DNA of 64,000 nucleotides from Nematostella vectensis (lineage: Eukaryota; Cnidaria; Anthozoa; Actiniaria; Edwardsiidae). Under the pieces are notes generated by a model that made no database searches, had not been told where the DNA came from, and saw only the letters and a program-made list of their open reading frames with translations. Numbering within the stretch: the first letter of the stretch is position 1; every line of letters starts with the position of its first letter. The stretch spans positions 9,597,296 through 9,661,295 of the forward strand of contig NC_064035.1 in NCBI RefSeq assembly GCF_932526225.1, written 5' to 3'. Shown here piece after piece: positions 1-13,100 of the stretch. A program made the position numbers and the translations under genes.

Positions 1-430
1 TTAAGGTCCCCATGGTTGATAGGGTCCCCTTGGTAGATAGGGTCCCCTTGGTAGATAGGGTCCCCTTGGTAGATAGGGTCCCCATGGTTGATAGGGTCCC
101 CTTGGTAGATAGGGTCCCCATGGTTGATAGGGTCCCCTTGGTAGATGGGGTCCCCATTGTTGATAAGGTCCCCTTGGTAGATAGGGTCCCCCATGGTAAA
201 TAGGATACCCATGGTAGATAGGGTCCCCCAGGGTTAATAGGGTCACCAATGGTAGATAGGGTCCCCATGGTTGATAGGGTCCCCTTGGTAGATAGGGTCT
301 GCATGGTTGTTAGGGTCACCCATGGTAGATAGGGTCCACATGGTAGATAGGGACCTCATGGTTATTAGGATACCCATGGTAGATAGGGACCCCATAGGGT
401 CCACGGAAGACAGGGTCCCCTTGATTCACA
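1..430. repeat. 18-bp minisatellite in DHRS7-like intron
   Basis: Tandem copies of a unit of about 18 bp, core tagatagggtccccttgg, run from the window edge to about 300 and then decay with spacing changes to about 415. Because 18 is a multiple of three, the plus strand reads as a hexapeptide repeat (VDRVPL), but this is a by-product of the period. The array lies downstream of the last visible DHRS7-like exon on the minus strand, so it is probably intronic. Confidence 0.9.
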
Positions 431-710
431 ACCCCTTGAACACGATTATGTGAACGAAGATGCGACTTCACCTCGAGTCCAAACTTGCTTGTAACATAAG
501 GTGCTATTAGCGGGAACGCTGAAAAGCATATAAAGTCATCTTATAGAACGTCAATCAATTGTCACTCTGTGAAGAAATCAAACTATAATTCATACGAAAA
601 ATAACGCAAAACGACTACTAATGAACTAAATAAATAAAAAGTAAAAAAAAAATACGTCCCGTCCCGTCTATAGTCATAATAACAATGTGTAGTGCATGAA
701 ATTTCATTAC

Positions 711-3700
711 CAAATTTTCCCATGATGCTGTTCACGACTGCGATGTGGCCCTTGCCTCGCTTCAGCATATGTGGCAGGACGGCTTCTGTGACGGAAATTG
801 TACCAAGGATATTCGTGTCCAGTACTTTCTTGGTCAATCGTAGAGGTGTGTTCCGTATATAATCTAATGAGGCCGTGCCCGCGTTATTCACCAGAACATC
901 AACCTGCGCCAGGTTAAAAGAGTTAGAAGTACAAGGGCCGCCTGGCTAACCAAAAAACCGAAGTTCTTCTCCATCTCCCTCCCAACAATAAGTAGGGACC
1001 ACGAACAGTGGGGGTTAACTCTATGCTGTGCTCAAGATCTACCTTCCCTCTACGCGGTCTTTGATACAAAAGGACGGCGTTGACCCCTATAAAACTAGGT
1101 AACACTTGAGAATAGATATAGCTAGTTTTTATGATCTAATGATATTTTGATGATGAGACCGGTTTAAAAATGTTGTAGGGCACATAAAAATGGGTGGAAA
1201 TATAATCCATGATCCTCGAGAGTCGATAAGCACACCTTGGGGCGCGTGTCTAGAGGGGGAGGGGGGGATCCCGAGGGGTCCAGACCCCATCCTGCTCATT
1301 TGATGACATGAGTTCTACTTCGGTTGACCCCTTCGTTCGTAGTTAAGAAGACTGTTTATTTTAAGTGTGTATTTGGATAGAGTGGATCTAGTCACCTATT
1401 ACCAGAGCTAAGGGCGCCGATTGTGCTAAGTGAATTACTACTTTGGACCCCACCCTGCATTGTTTCTCTAGACACGCCCTGCCTTCTTTTGTCCGTCTAG
1501 AATCATGCGGGAATAACTCGATGTGCTCAAGCGAACGAGGAATGCCAGGGGAGGGGCACCGAGAAGTAAATAGTCTCAGTCTTACCCGGCCAAAATGCTG
1601 AACAGCTTTTTCCGCAAGTTCAGTATGGGTGTCAAATTTTGTTAGATCCAAAGGCAAAACAAGTATATCCTCCGCCGTCAAGGGAAGACCGCGTTCTTTA
1701 GCTAAAGCTGAAAAAAAGGAAATGTTATCTTATCCCTAGCATCTGCTTAGTAGCCGCTATTAGTGTCACGCAGTGACGCTACAAGCGGCTGCTAAGCAGA
1801 CTATCTTATCCCAAACTTTGTCGAACTTATAATATACGGAGGAAGGTGTACTGATATGTTTTGTTCGATAATCGGGCAAAAATGAAATGCAACAAACGCA
1901 GCGTCCTCGTGGACCCAGGACCCCAAGAGACTAGAAAGTGGGGGAGACGAGGCGCGAAAAAAGGGAAGTGTGGGTGAGAAGGGAAAAAAGCCCTTCTCGT
2001 CCACTCCCCTACTCCTCCCTACCCAAAAAATGTTCTCACGAACTAGCCTGGAGCCCTAAGCATAGGCAACCCACATCTCAAAAAGGGTAGATAACCCCTC
2101 ACTAGGTCCCTAGATGCCTCGATGTCGTTTATTCGTGTTCGGGGCTTTTTTAGAAGACTCTAAAGGCATTTGAAGCTGGATAATCAATTACAAGATATTT
2201 TTTCTCTGCAATTAAAGAAAACCGAAACGCAGTAACATCTCCTACTATTTCGCTTTTGTTTTTATCAAGTGCGTTGGAAAACATTTATAAAGTTAGGTGC
2301 TAAAATACCAGCACGATTTTGGGGGGGTAGGTCTTAGAAGCGCTGATAGAGTTTACTTTGATCGCAATATCATTAAAAATACTAACAATATGATAAATCA
2401 TATTAGTCGCAGCTTCCACAGAAGGATAGGTTGTTACGTTTTCCAAGTATGAAATCTGAACCGTGCGCATTGCGCGAGTTACAGCAAATAAGCTGCTTGG
2501 CCTAGACGCGTTTGGGCTAGCTTGGAATTTCTTTCGAGTTACCTTGAAAAACTTAAAAGATTTAGTCGTCGACGAGTGATTGTTAGACTTGACTCACTGT
2601 GTTTACACTTGAGCGTCAACCTAGGTTCAGTTTGTGGTTAACTGAACCCTGGTTAGGAGAAATGCGTGTATTCAGCTGGAACAGCGCCGGTGTTATCAAT
2701 TTGAATTCTGAGGTCAAATTGCTGCTGCGATTATTGTGATTATTCTGGCCGTTCTTATTATTCTTGGTGGCTTCTGCTTACAAGATTCACTATAATTCAA
2801 GATGATCTTTCAGGGATCACCTTGTCTGATGTTTTCTCTTATGTTTGTCATTTTCGTTGAATTATTTGCGCTAGTACGTTAGGGATTCGCAGTCCCTTGA
2901 CTGGAAAACCACTAGTTTGTTGTAAATTATTGTGTAAAATGTCCAGCAAAATGCGCGAATCTCGAAAACGTGGTAATCTCATGACTATTGAGTAAACATT
3001 ATTTGAGAAATGATTGACATCGGAAAGCGATAGCTGACAAGAACTGTCAACAAATTTGCCTGTAACCTCGGTTGAGTACGCTGCCTCCTGGGAATGGTTG
3101 AGCTCAACCGAACCTAGGTTGCGGATCCTTTGTAATTGCCGGCACATAAGTGCCTATTTGGAGCGTGTTCCACACACTTCAAGTCTGACTTAGGTTGGGT
3201 ATTTACTCAACCTAGGTTCGACGCTCAAGTGTAAACACAGCAAAAGTCAATCGCCCGTTTATTCGGTGCCGTTATAATAACATTATAACATAAAATTACA
3301 TTATCACCACAGTAAGATATCGCACTAGATCAAGTTGGTCTCTTGACTAGATGCAATGCGGCTCGGAGATATCTAAACGACCCAGACACCCGCAGAGCTT
3401 ATTGTGTTGCTCGTCGGACACAGATTAAGCTCTTCGCAGGAGGGTAAACGTCTGATAAATCACTATAAGATCATTATATTCAAAATGCACTGACCTAAGC
3501 AGTTGTTCTTGACTTGTTCTAACCTCTTCTCTCGTCTCGCAGACAAAACCAATTTGCTACCGTGCTTGGTGAACTCGTACGCTAAATGTTCTCCTATGCC
3601 GCTCGATGCTCCAGTGATCCATACTACTTTACCATTGAAAACGGAACCTGGGTCCACGCCAAAACGCTCGTAAAAGTGCAATGTCAGTTCGGCTTCTTGA

Positions 3701-3783
3701 TACTCGTAAATAAAGTATTTGACGAACGGGAAAGACACTGCTAAAAACGCAAGCAGTATAGCAAGACGCAGATAGTTCGCCAT
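711..3783 (-). CDS. DHRS7: DHRS7-type short-chain dehydrogenase, 5' three exons (partial)
   Basis: Three minus-strand exons join in frame: 3783-3495 (ATG at 3783, donor AG|GTCAGT), 1707-1586 (acceptor TTTTTTTCAG) and 903-711 (donor G|GTAATG). The protein begins with a hydrophobic signal-anchor of about 25 residues, followed by the cofactor-binding motif TGASSGIG, the motif DILVLPLDLT, then VDVLVNNAG and the catalytic-serine segment VNSIMGKF. These match DHRS7, an ER-membrane NADPH-dependent classical SDR. The exons carrying the YxxxK active site and the C-terminus are not visible and should lie to the left of base 1. The apparent extension of the third exon beyond 711 is intron. Assignment to DHRS7 rather than a close paralogue is inferred from remembered family sequence. 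Confidence 0.9.
2597..3240. mobile_element. MITE with 21-bp terminal inverted repeats
   Basis: CTGTGTTTACACTTGAGCGTC at the left end (2597-2617) is matched exactly in inverted orientation at the right end (3220-3240), and similarity continues through an ACCTAGGTT block. The element is about 644 bp, has no long reading frame and sits in intron 1 of the DHRS7-like gene. I could not find a convincing target-site duplication, so the superfamily is not assigned. Confidence 0.75.
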
Positions 3784-4244
3784 TATATGATTATCGCGTA
3801 GTTGACATGGGTGACAAGGAAGGCGATGAGCTGATGAATCTTAACATATCTAACAAGTCATTAACATTTGAATCCGATGTGTACTGATGGATAATGACAA
3901 GAGGAAAGGGCACTCAATGCGTAGAGAAGCAAGGTCATGCAATTGTCACTTACTACACGCAAGCGCTTTCTTCCCCTCCCCCTCCCACAAGGAAATCCAT
4001 TTTTTTTATACCTCTTGTTCACTTTGCGCGAGACCCTACGAAACGCATGTACTTTCTAGACACTATTTCCAGCCGCTGCGGGCTCACCGAAACGAGCTGA
4101 AAATCGTCAACCGAGACGGTAATGTTTTCGTTGTTTCAAGGGCGGATCCAGGATTGCCAAATAGGGGGCGGATAATGGCCGGATAGACGGCTTATAACTG
4201 GTCCAGTGGTTCTTGGTAGGTCACTACATAGATCTTAAAATACT
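3784..4244. other. Upstream flank of DHRS7-like gene
   Basis: No gene recognised. The part nearest 3784 should hold the promoter and 5'UTR of the DHRS7-like gene. A short repeat-like phrase, ggcggatccaggattgcc, occurs at 4141-4159, and a related phrase occurs near 47481, suggesting a dispersed repeat end. Confidence 0.4.
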
Positions 4245-5470
4245 TGATCTGTACAGGACCCGAAATGATCCCAGGACCCGAAACGATCCCAGGACCCGAA
4301 ACGATCCCAGGACCCGAAATGATCCCCAAAAGTACCCCAACTGATCCCGGGACCCGAAACGGTACCGAGGAGTCCCCGAAATCAACCCCAAGGAATTGCG
4401 GTAATGGACAAAGGGAAAGCAGAAGAAGCACTTCCAATTCTTAAAGCATAATTTAGGGTTGACAGCCAATCTATTTCTAAATAACATGACTTAAAAAACT
4501 TAAATTCCAATACAATACTTCTATTTATTACATTGCCCCGGCGGTAAACCCATAAACAGAGTCCAAAAACAAATACACAATACTTTTAATTGCTACTGAA
4601 AGGAGTACAACATAAACATAGCACAGCCAAAGCACAGCCTTGCTCAGAACAACCAAACTTTTGACCTTCGAAACATTTGCAGTTCCAACACATGACTCTG
4701 ACACTATAAATCTCGTTTCCGGTAAACATCACCCTAAAAATCTATATTCATTTGACAACCAAACATGTTTTTTACCACGAAATCCATGTTCACACGAGCG
4801 AATATTTACCGACAGCCGGTTTGGCCGAGAAGATGGAATTACAAAAGCACACTGAGTAATGCACTCGAACAACCCTTTTACTACCGTTGCAAAATATTAA
4901 GAGATGTGGCTTTTGTTGAAAGCAATATGTGAGTTTTGAATTTCCTTATGTAGTAGTGCGTACACCACTGCATGATTTCTTTCTCTCTCTCTTTATGATA
5001 GGTCTTTCATTCACCGAACACAAACAAACATTGTTTGAAAGCAGAGGCATGTCTAATCTTTGGAGACATTTGTTTATGGCTTGTTATGTATGAATTATTT
5101 ATTCACGCTTGGTTCTTCAAATTACCATCACGGGAATTTTTATTTGACCCCAATTGTTGACTCAACCAAGCTGTCGAAAGCTGTATTTCCCGCGCAGTCG
5201 TATATAAAAATCTTAATACTATGGTTTTAGTTAATTCAAATTTCTGGATAGTGACAAAAATGACGCTTAAATTTTTCATATGTTTTTAAAACTGAAAGCC
5301 AATCCTTCCACATTCCTTTTGTTTGTCCATTACTGCAATTCCTTGGGGTTCATTTCGGGGACTCTTGGGGATCGTTTCGGGTCCCGGGATCAGTTGGGGT
5401 ACTTTTGGGGATCATTTCGGGTCCTGGGATCGTTTCGGGTCCTGGGATCATTTCGGGTCCTGTACAGATC
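4245..5470. mobile_element. Inverted-repeat element with minisatellite-bearing arms
   Basis: The left arm (4245 to about 4440) begins gatctgtacaggaccc and contains copies of a unit near gatcccaggacccgaaa. The right arm (about 5285-5470) is its inverted copy and ends in gggtcctgtacagatc. The arms also share an inner block around ggaattgcggtaatggac. Total about 1.2 kb with no coding capacity in the middle. This looks like a foldback or MITE-type non-autonomous element. Confidence 0.75.
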
Positions 5471-5576
5471 TTAAATGACTTCACGCTGAATTGGATTTGT
5501 CGCGCCAGCAAAGTCAAGCAGGCGAAGGCACATGGAGAGTACCTCCCGTATCCGTGTATCCGCCCCTGTGTTTATA

Positions 5577-6199
5577 CGCTGTGTCTACTTGCACGGCTTC
5601 CGGTAAAGGAGGGGGAAAAAACTAGCTGCACGGCTGTCTCCCATTTTCTCGATTTTTAGCCTAAATAACAAGTTTCTGGCTTTGAAACACTTCTACGATT
5701 ATTAAGAAAAGCCAAGAGATGTTTTTTAGCTTGAAAAGCTGTGCATTGAGTGACCCGCAAATGCTCGGCACAGTATGAATGAAGCCCGGAGTTCGACACC
5801 TCGTTTTCGCCATAACAGCTGTGCAAGGAGAAAAAAAGTAGATGCACTTCCCTTTTTTCTTTTTGCCATTAAGCCAAAATGAAAAGTTTTGACTTTAAAA
5901 ACCTCCCACCGTTATTTAGAACCGTCAAACGATGGCTTCGAGCTTGAAAAAATTCGCTAAAGGCGACATGCGAATGCTCGGCACAGCATGAAATGTCGAA
6001 CTCCACGCTTCGTTCATACTTTGCCGCTTGTTGCATAGCTTTTCAGGCTAAAAATCGTCGCTTGGCTGTTCTAAATAGTCGTGGAAGTGTTTTAAAGCCA
6101 GAAACTTGTTATTTAGGCTAAAAATCGAGAAAATGGGAGACAGCCGTGCACCTAGTTTTTCCCCCTCCTTTACCGGAAGCCGTGCAAGTAGACACAGCG
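5577..6199. mobile_element. MITE with long terminal inverted repeats (family A)
   Basis: The left arm (5577-5690) reads cgctgtgtctacttgcacgg and onwards. Its inverted copy is at about 6085-6199, so the arms are roughly 115 bp and near-identical. The middle contains further imperfect palindromic sequence. A single-arm relative is found at 22556-22702, which makes this a dispersed family. No open reading frame of note. Confidence 0.85.
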
Positions 6200-6595
6200 G
6201 TGTTCATATGGTCCATGTACGAGGCTGGCGTCGAGGCTCCATAAATGCATTTGCGAAATAATTCTCAAATATTTAATTCAGAAAATGCTCGGACATATTC
6301 CAAAAACAAAAAGTCGAAAATATAGCCTGAAATGTTGTGCCGAGGTGTTTAGATGCGCTATCGAGTCATGGCGACCTGCCACCACAGGAAAACCGTATAA
6401 TTACATCGAATCAATTAATTAAGAGAGGTTTCGAGAGACACAACTTAAAAGGAATAGCACTCTTAATTTGTAGTTTGTAGATTTAATTAGTTATTGACAT
6501 CTAGTGGATGTGAATACCGAAGAATAAGATGTTACTTGACAGGCATCACAAGCACACAAATAAATATTATAAAACGATCATTCGCACACGTGGTT

Positions 6596-6667
6596 GGCTC
6601 GGTGGCCAAGTGGCAAGGCGTTGGTCTCGTAAACCAAAGATCACGGGTTCGAATCCCGTCCGGGCCT
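6596..6667 (+). tRNA. tRNA-Thr (anticodon CGT)
   Basis: A complete 72-nt cloverleaf can be drawn by eye: acceptor GGCTCGG/CCGGGCC with one G-T pair, D stem GCC/GGC, anticodon stem TTGGT/ACCAA with loop CTCGTAA (anticodon CGT, codon ACG), and T stem ACGGG/CCCGT around TTCGAAT. The internal promoter is canonical: A box TGGCCAAGTGG and B box GGTTCGAATCC. A TTTT run follows immediately and should terminate RNA polymerase III. No intron, and CCA is not encoded, as expected for a nuclear eukaryotic tRNA. Confidence 0.97.
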
Positions 6668-7186
6668 TTTTGTTTTTCCTGAGCCTTTTTTTTTCCCCCT
6701 TCCAAATTCCGTCTTGCCTTATTCAATTTTTTTTATTGCAAATAATAAAATTCTATACCGAGTTTCAATAGCACATACAGGAATTAAAAAAAAAAAAAAA
6801 GTTTACCCTGCATTAAAAAAAGGAAGTTTGATACTTCGCCCGGTGTCTACATCTATGATATAACCAGATAAATAAATCGATAAAAGCATAAATTAAGTAA
6901 ATAAATAAATAAATTAATTAATTAACTATGTATGTATTAATTAACTATTTATTCTGGTCAAATCTACTGAAGGGGCAGCGTGTTAACTTTTGTTTTAATT
7001 ATATTGGCCTTTTGTAAAAACAAGAAAATAAAGTCTCTTGAGCTTCAAATTCGAAAAATTAAATCCCCTGCAAACACAATAGTGACGGGCACTCGCGAAA
7101 CGTGCTGAGAATATTTTCGCAAAAATTAAGACTTTTCACAGGGGCGTAAAATATCGACTTGTGTTGAAAAAAGCCAATTTGAGTTT
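6668..7186. other. AT-rich spacer between tRNA and MOCOS 3' end
   Basis: A/T-rich sequence with a poly-A run near 6786 and an (AAAT)n-like tract at 6890-6925. No coding signal seen. The MOCOS stop codon overlaps an AATAAA (minus strand), so the mRNA 3' end may lie just left of 7187. Confidence 0.5.
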
Positions 7187-10100
7187 TTATTGACAATGTT
7201 TTAGTATTCTAACTTCGTCCCCAACACTGAGTATGGCTTGTCTGTGGTTCTCTTGCTTGTTCAAAGACACATGCACCAGGTTGATGCCAAAGGTGCTCAC
7301 CTATCGATAAACAAAGACAAACCTATAAGGGAAGGGTCATTTTTTTAACTGGGAAGGGGGGTTGCAATTTTTTGAGCGTCGATTTGGGGGAGTGTCTCAA
7401 ATTTTGATAAAGGGTTTAGGTTGAGGGGGGCCTTATTTTTGAACGGGTATTCTGACCAATTTCCGGGCTTCCTAAAAGTCTTGAATTTTAAAATCTTCCT
7501 GGGGAGATCACAATCCCATTTCATTTGGGGAAACTATTGATGCTATTTTCCATATAGGCTTTAACAATAACAAGCATTTTTTGCAAATGGCAAAATTTTC
7601 ACGAGGGAGCATGGGCCCAGACCCCCCTATACAATAGTATTTACACCCCTAAAAATGGGCTTGAAACAGTACTTGTCCTAGCTTGGTGGTGTTTAAGGCC
7701 CCTTCATGGGCATACCTAAGGGGCGGTGTCTGTCACCCCACAATTTGAATTTGAAACAGTGACAATCAGGCCATATTCCGGTTAACAAAATATAAAGCAT
7801 ATATTTTTCTCCTTGGCGAAGTGCCCAACTCCCTTTCTTTGTTTGTATTACACAGATTGTGGGCAACTTCTTATTATAATTGTGGGATTGTTACATTTGT
7901 GGGTGTTTTATTACATTAGTGGGCTTTGCACTCATACGGTTATATAATTTTCTGGTGCTCCTTGAAGAACGTGCTGTATGTAGAGCATCTCACAACTAGA
8001 GTATAATTTCAATAAACTAACAAATGTGCTTCTTTTTTGTTCTGGGGGAGGGCCTTACTTCTTAGTCGCCTTTTTGAGGGAGGGTGACCGCTTTTTGTAC
8101 TTTAGATTGGGGGAGGGCCGAAATCTTTGAACCAGAAAAAAATTCAACTTAGCATCCCTCCCCCAAATAAATAATGACCTTTCCCTAATGTAATGGCTGC
8201 ATTTGTAAGTACAGTATAAAATCTTATTTATAAGAATGTCAAATTTTCAGTTGAGGTTGGAGCTTGATTATTTTGGGATATTTTAAGGGTGAAAATGTTC
8301 TTAACGATGTTATTCAATTGTAGTGGACATGACTGTTTTCGGTCATGTCATTGTAGTGTATATAAAAATGAATTATTAGGAAGAGGATTACACAAGTGTG
8401 ATCTCTTCCACCACCTCATGGTTGATCATTATACTTCACCTTGGTCCCTCGTAGTCTTCCGAGCGTTTTTAAAGGCTCTGTCATTGTCCTTCCTGTTTCT
8501 TGGTCATTGCCGACCATGCGGCATCTGGTGCACACACTCTGAAACTGACAAATCAGAACAACAATTATATCATTAATAACAGCAGCAAGTTACAGGAAAG
8601 TAGAAAATCAGTTAATACCTCAAAATGTTCTTGACCAATTTTCATGAATTGCCAGCTGTCTTCGTCAAAAGGCTTCTCACCACTGATCACTAAGTTTGCT
8701 CTGAATCTGTCCAAGATGTTATCCACAGCAAGAACTTCTGACCTCTGTAAAAAGAAACGATCAAAATGTCAGCCATAACCACTTGGAAGCTCTGTCATCC
8801 ACATTACCATCCTTGTAACTAGGTATTTAGTCAGTAGAAAGTATCTGGTTATGATTATTTTGTGATTTCATTTTCAAATAAAGAAGATTGCTAAACATGA
8901 GGTTCCGCTATAAAAGGGAAAGCTCCTCTCACCCCCGGGCTCAAATTTGCAAATCAGAACACTGCCATGCTAGCAGTCAGAAATTATAAGTCTCCTGTTA
9001 AATTGCTTATCTCTGATCCTAAGTTGGCTGGAATAAAACTATTTTTGCACAGGTAACAAGACACTTGTGTTAAGAGATTGACAACTTAGTGATTTGCCTT
9101 CTAGTTCTAAATTTTGCGCTATCCATAATCTAATGCATCTACATAAATTATTATCGCGCTGTGATGAAAATGCTCGAATTTTAGAGCACACACAGTTTGG
9201 CATAGCATTATTTTACGATAGATAGACACTTTTTTAGATGGACAACTCTAGGAATGATATTTATTTTGGTTTAGAATATGGAATTTGAATTTACTGACAT
9301 GTTGACTCATTGACGGCTGATTGATAACTGATTATTCTTGAGCCCTGGGGTGGGAGGAGCTATCACTTTTATAGCTGAACCTCGTGTTTAAGGAAAAGTA
9401 TAGGTTATAGAATTTATATGAGAAAATAATAATAACCAGGAATGCCTGACACCCTTTGAATCATATTTCCTGTTTATTACCTCAACATTGCAAGTCATCA
9501 TCTGTCTGTGGATTTCCAAAGCACTTGCTCTGCTGATGAGTAGATATTGTGATGTGTTTGCCAAAGAAAGGAGTTGCTTGCCATCACCTACGAAAAAATG
9601 CAGAATCATGAGCAACAACCACAACCAAAATAATTTTGACTTCTTACATAGTGCAACAGAATGGCTGAAAGATGGAGTATGGAGCTCTATATTATACTAT
9701 CAAAAAGAAGTGTATGCCGTAACTAGAAAATACTAGAAATCACTCTGGTAACCAAGGAATAGAGCATGTTAAAAGAAGTGCCTTGTGGTCTCACCCCTGG
9801 GTGTTTGAGTCTGGGGAAGCCCTAATATGTTGTTTATTATACCTTTAGATCCCCTGCAGTCATCTGATTTCTGCTGTGCAAGTCTATAGCTTTTTTTGAA
9901 ATAGTCTCTTAACCAGTTTGCTGCTTCATCACCACAGTCATCACTCTCAACTCTTAAAAAAAAATAGAAAGAGAAATAGGGTGTATCCCAGGCGCATACA
10001 CAGGTGCACAGGGTGCGTGCACACACCCCACTTGGCAGCCAAAAAGTGGGTCATTTTTTATTAAGGAATCTTCAAATACTATACTTTTTCCATATGATAT

Positions 10101-13100
10101 CTATGACTGCGAACCCCCCCCCCCCCCCTCGGCCAATCCTGGGAACGTGCCTGTACATACCTGTCTCCACATATGTTGACTTTTGATTGTCTTATGAGTT
10201 CAGATCCTTTCTGACATAATGGCACTTGCAAGGTCGGCATACCTGGACCAAAACAAAAACAGATCTAACCAAACCAGAAGTACCCTTTTTGTTTCAACTC
10301 TTTTTGGGAGTTAATGTGATTTCTACCTGGTGCATCAAGAAGTAAAAGCCCAGATTCTTGGTCAATGGAAGGTTTGATCAGGCAAAGTTTAGGCTCTCTT
10401 TTCTGACTGACACAGGCTCCTGACTCAGTGATGACCATCCACTGTCGATCATAGTTTAATCCCCGTGGTCCAATCCTCCAGTTAGAAACCTGTTCAGAAA
10501 TCAAGGTTTTATTGATAACATAAATACAGTATACAGTTTCCCACAAGTAATTACTTGCTCTTCAATTGCCATTTTTTTAAAAAACTGATTACAGTAACAA
10601 GTATGCATATCACACTGCACTAGGTATACCTTATAAGCTGCACAAGACTTTACTGGATACAAACATATCTGTTCAAGGTTGAACACATCTTTTCTTGAAT
10701 CATCTTGCAGGTTATCATTTAGCTTTTTCTTTACTGCCCCATCATCCATTGCACCCTTCACTTCTCTCATGTTTTCCTCACAAACACAGCTTTCTAAGGA
10801 GGGAAATGCTTGTTTCTCTACAAAGCATTTCTTTAAAAACTGCACAAACTTCCAAGCATCACTAAAATTTGACATGTATCCAAAAGATATTCTGACAGAT
10901 CCGGTTGGCTGACCATCAATTAGGTCAAACTGATCCCCACATACATGACCAGCCTGGAAATGGCTTTTTACTTTGTCATTAGAAAGCTTTAAATAATACT
11001 GGCAAGCCCCAGTGTTGCAGAAGCATCCTGTGCGCAAATGGATGTTGCTGAGATTGGCAAGCTGCCGAACCTGTTCAAGAAATGAACAAACAGAAAGTAA
11101 GCTGTGCAATAAAGAACCCATCACTTTGTGATGATCATAAAGCATCCACAAAAAATATGTACATACAGTACATTCCCACATCATGCTGGAAAAAAGCTGT
11201 CTGAGGAAAACCATGAAATAACTTCCAAATTTTGATTGTTCAATTCATATTTTGCTTGCACAAATATAGCTCCCAGTGGATGAAAAAGGGGATCAGAAAC
11301 TTTGTCCTGAAAACTAATCAAAGATTGAGATTATAAATAAATCATTTCTAGAAAAGTTTGCATCTTTAGTGTGATATTAACAGTGCAAATGCCTTGGAGC
11401 ATGAGTTATTTGTGGATTGAAAGGAACCAATTACAGAGCAACTCGGGCAACTTATGCTGAAAGATGGATAAATGTATGTCTCTTTTTCACTGAAAAAATC
11501 CCTTCTAGATCAAGGGAGATTTTGCTCTTTTTTGAAAGTCAGAAGTCAAAGTGCATTTGTGAGCTATTTTTTAAGGTCAAACTATGTAATTTGGATATGT
11601 GTACAACTTCAGTTCATTTATTCATATATAAGTTTTTATGCCATATTTGCTTGGTTTGTATAATTAGTGTTGAATTGCTAATGCATGTATTTGTTTCTCC
11701 AAAAAAAAAATCGCTTGTCTTGCACAGTTGTTTTGGGGATAAATATTTTAGCCTGGAATACATATAATATGTGAATCTATACCTTAGTGTATCCAACATA
11801 TTCCCCATTAGCTCTCACTACATTGAAGTTTATGACAGGACCCTGGGTTTGCTCACTGCTGAAGTCTGTACCGCAGTACATTTGAAAGACAGGAGTGCCA
11901 TTCTCATGCTTCAGTTGGACCAGCTCTTGAAAAACATATCTTGCTAGGGAAAAAGTGTGATCACTAACAGCTGACATGGAACCTGTCTTTTGGCCAAGAA
12001 CATCAAATGCATGCCGTAGGGCTATTATATCCAAATATGGCAACGTCCCATCTTCAAATCTGTATTAACACATAACATTATACATCAATCTTATAAATTA
12101 AACTATTGTTTAAATACATAATAAATATCAACTACTTTAAAACACATTCAGCTTTGACATTTACCTTTCATCAATACCTTTCTTGAGTACATGAAATCTT
12201 TCACTTGAAATAGTGGCGAGGGCTGTCCCGCCACCATAATACACCTTCTTCAAAACATTTCCACTCTTGTTTCTCACAAGTAAGGCTCCCAAACCAGTTG
12301 GAAAACCAAAAATCTTGTAGAATGAGATAGGAATAAAGTCAGCAGGGCATACTTGTAGGTCCAGAGGTGACGTGCTGACATGGGATGATGCATCTAGTAA
12401 CACATACCAGGAATTCCTGCCATCTTGGCCTGGCAATAAGCTATTTTGTATGCTCCCCACCCAAGATAGTGGAAGCTTTTTTCCAGAAAAATTGCACATA
12501 GCTGGATAAGCAAAAAGATTTGGTCCTAAAACATCAGAGGAGCCATCACTCAGTGTCAAGCCTGTTCTTTTGTTTAACCAATCCTGATTGACTTCCTTCC
12601 CAACTAATTCTTGTTCGTTAATACAGACTGGCCTCACATCATACTTTACAGCAACCTCCCTTACACCAACAACAGATGTGTGAGAGTTCTGTAGGTAACA
12701 AAAACATGCCCCAAGCTTCCAGTCAAAAGACTCTGCCACGATCTTCAATGCTGCAGTGGCACCGGCAGTGAATATGACAGAGTACACATCTGCAGAGGAA
12801 TTGAAGTGCCGGAGAATACGGTGACGAACGTCCGTGATTATTTCTGTAGTGTGTTGGCTACTTTGACTGCCACTGTGGGGATTACTGTAGACGTTCATGG
12901 TTAGATCTGCTTGAAATCTCTCCAATAATGACTTTGGATATTGTGCAGCTGCAATGTTGTCAAGGTAAACAGCATCTGGGGACAATAGATGATTAAGCCA
13001 TTAGCTCATAAACATACTGGCCCAAAACCTCGTAAGTTGACAGAAATCTTGACCCGAAAGAGAATATCAGATTCTAAAGAAGACAAACAAATTTGCCAAA

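Noticed and set aside
12-203. Open frame encoding repeated VDRVPL
   Set aside because: It is the translation of an 18-bp minisatellite, is open only because 18 is divisible by three, and lies in a presumed intron.
583-710. Extension of DHRS7 exon 3 beyond 711
   Set aside because: The frame loses similarity right after MGKF and a clear donor (G|GTAATG) is present.
8411-8439. Early TGA making MOCOS end at about 8418
   Set aside because: Splicing at AAG|GTGAAG to the exon at 7300-7187 keeps the frame and adds the conserved MOSC tail.
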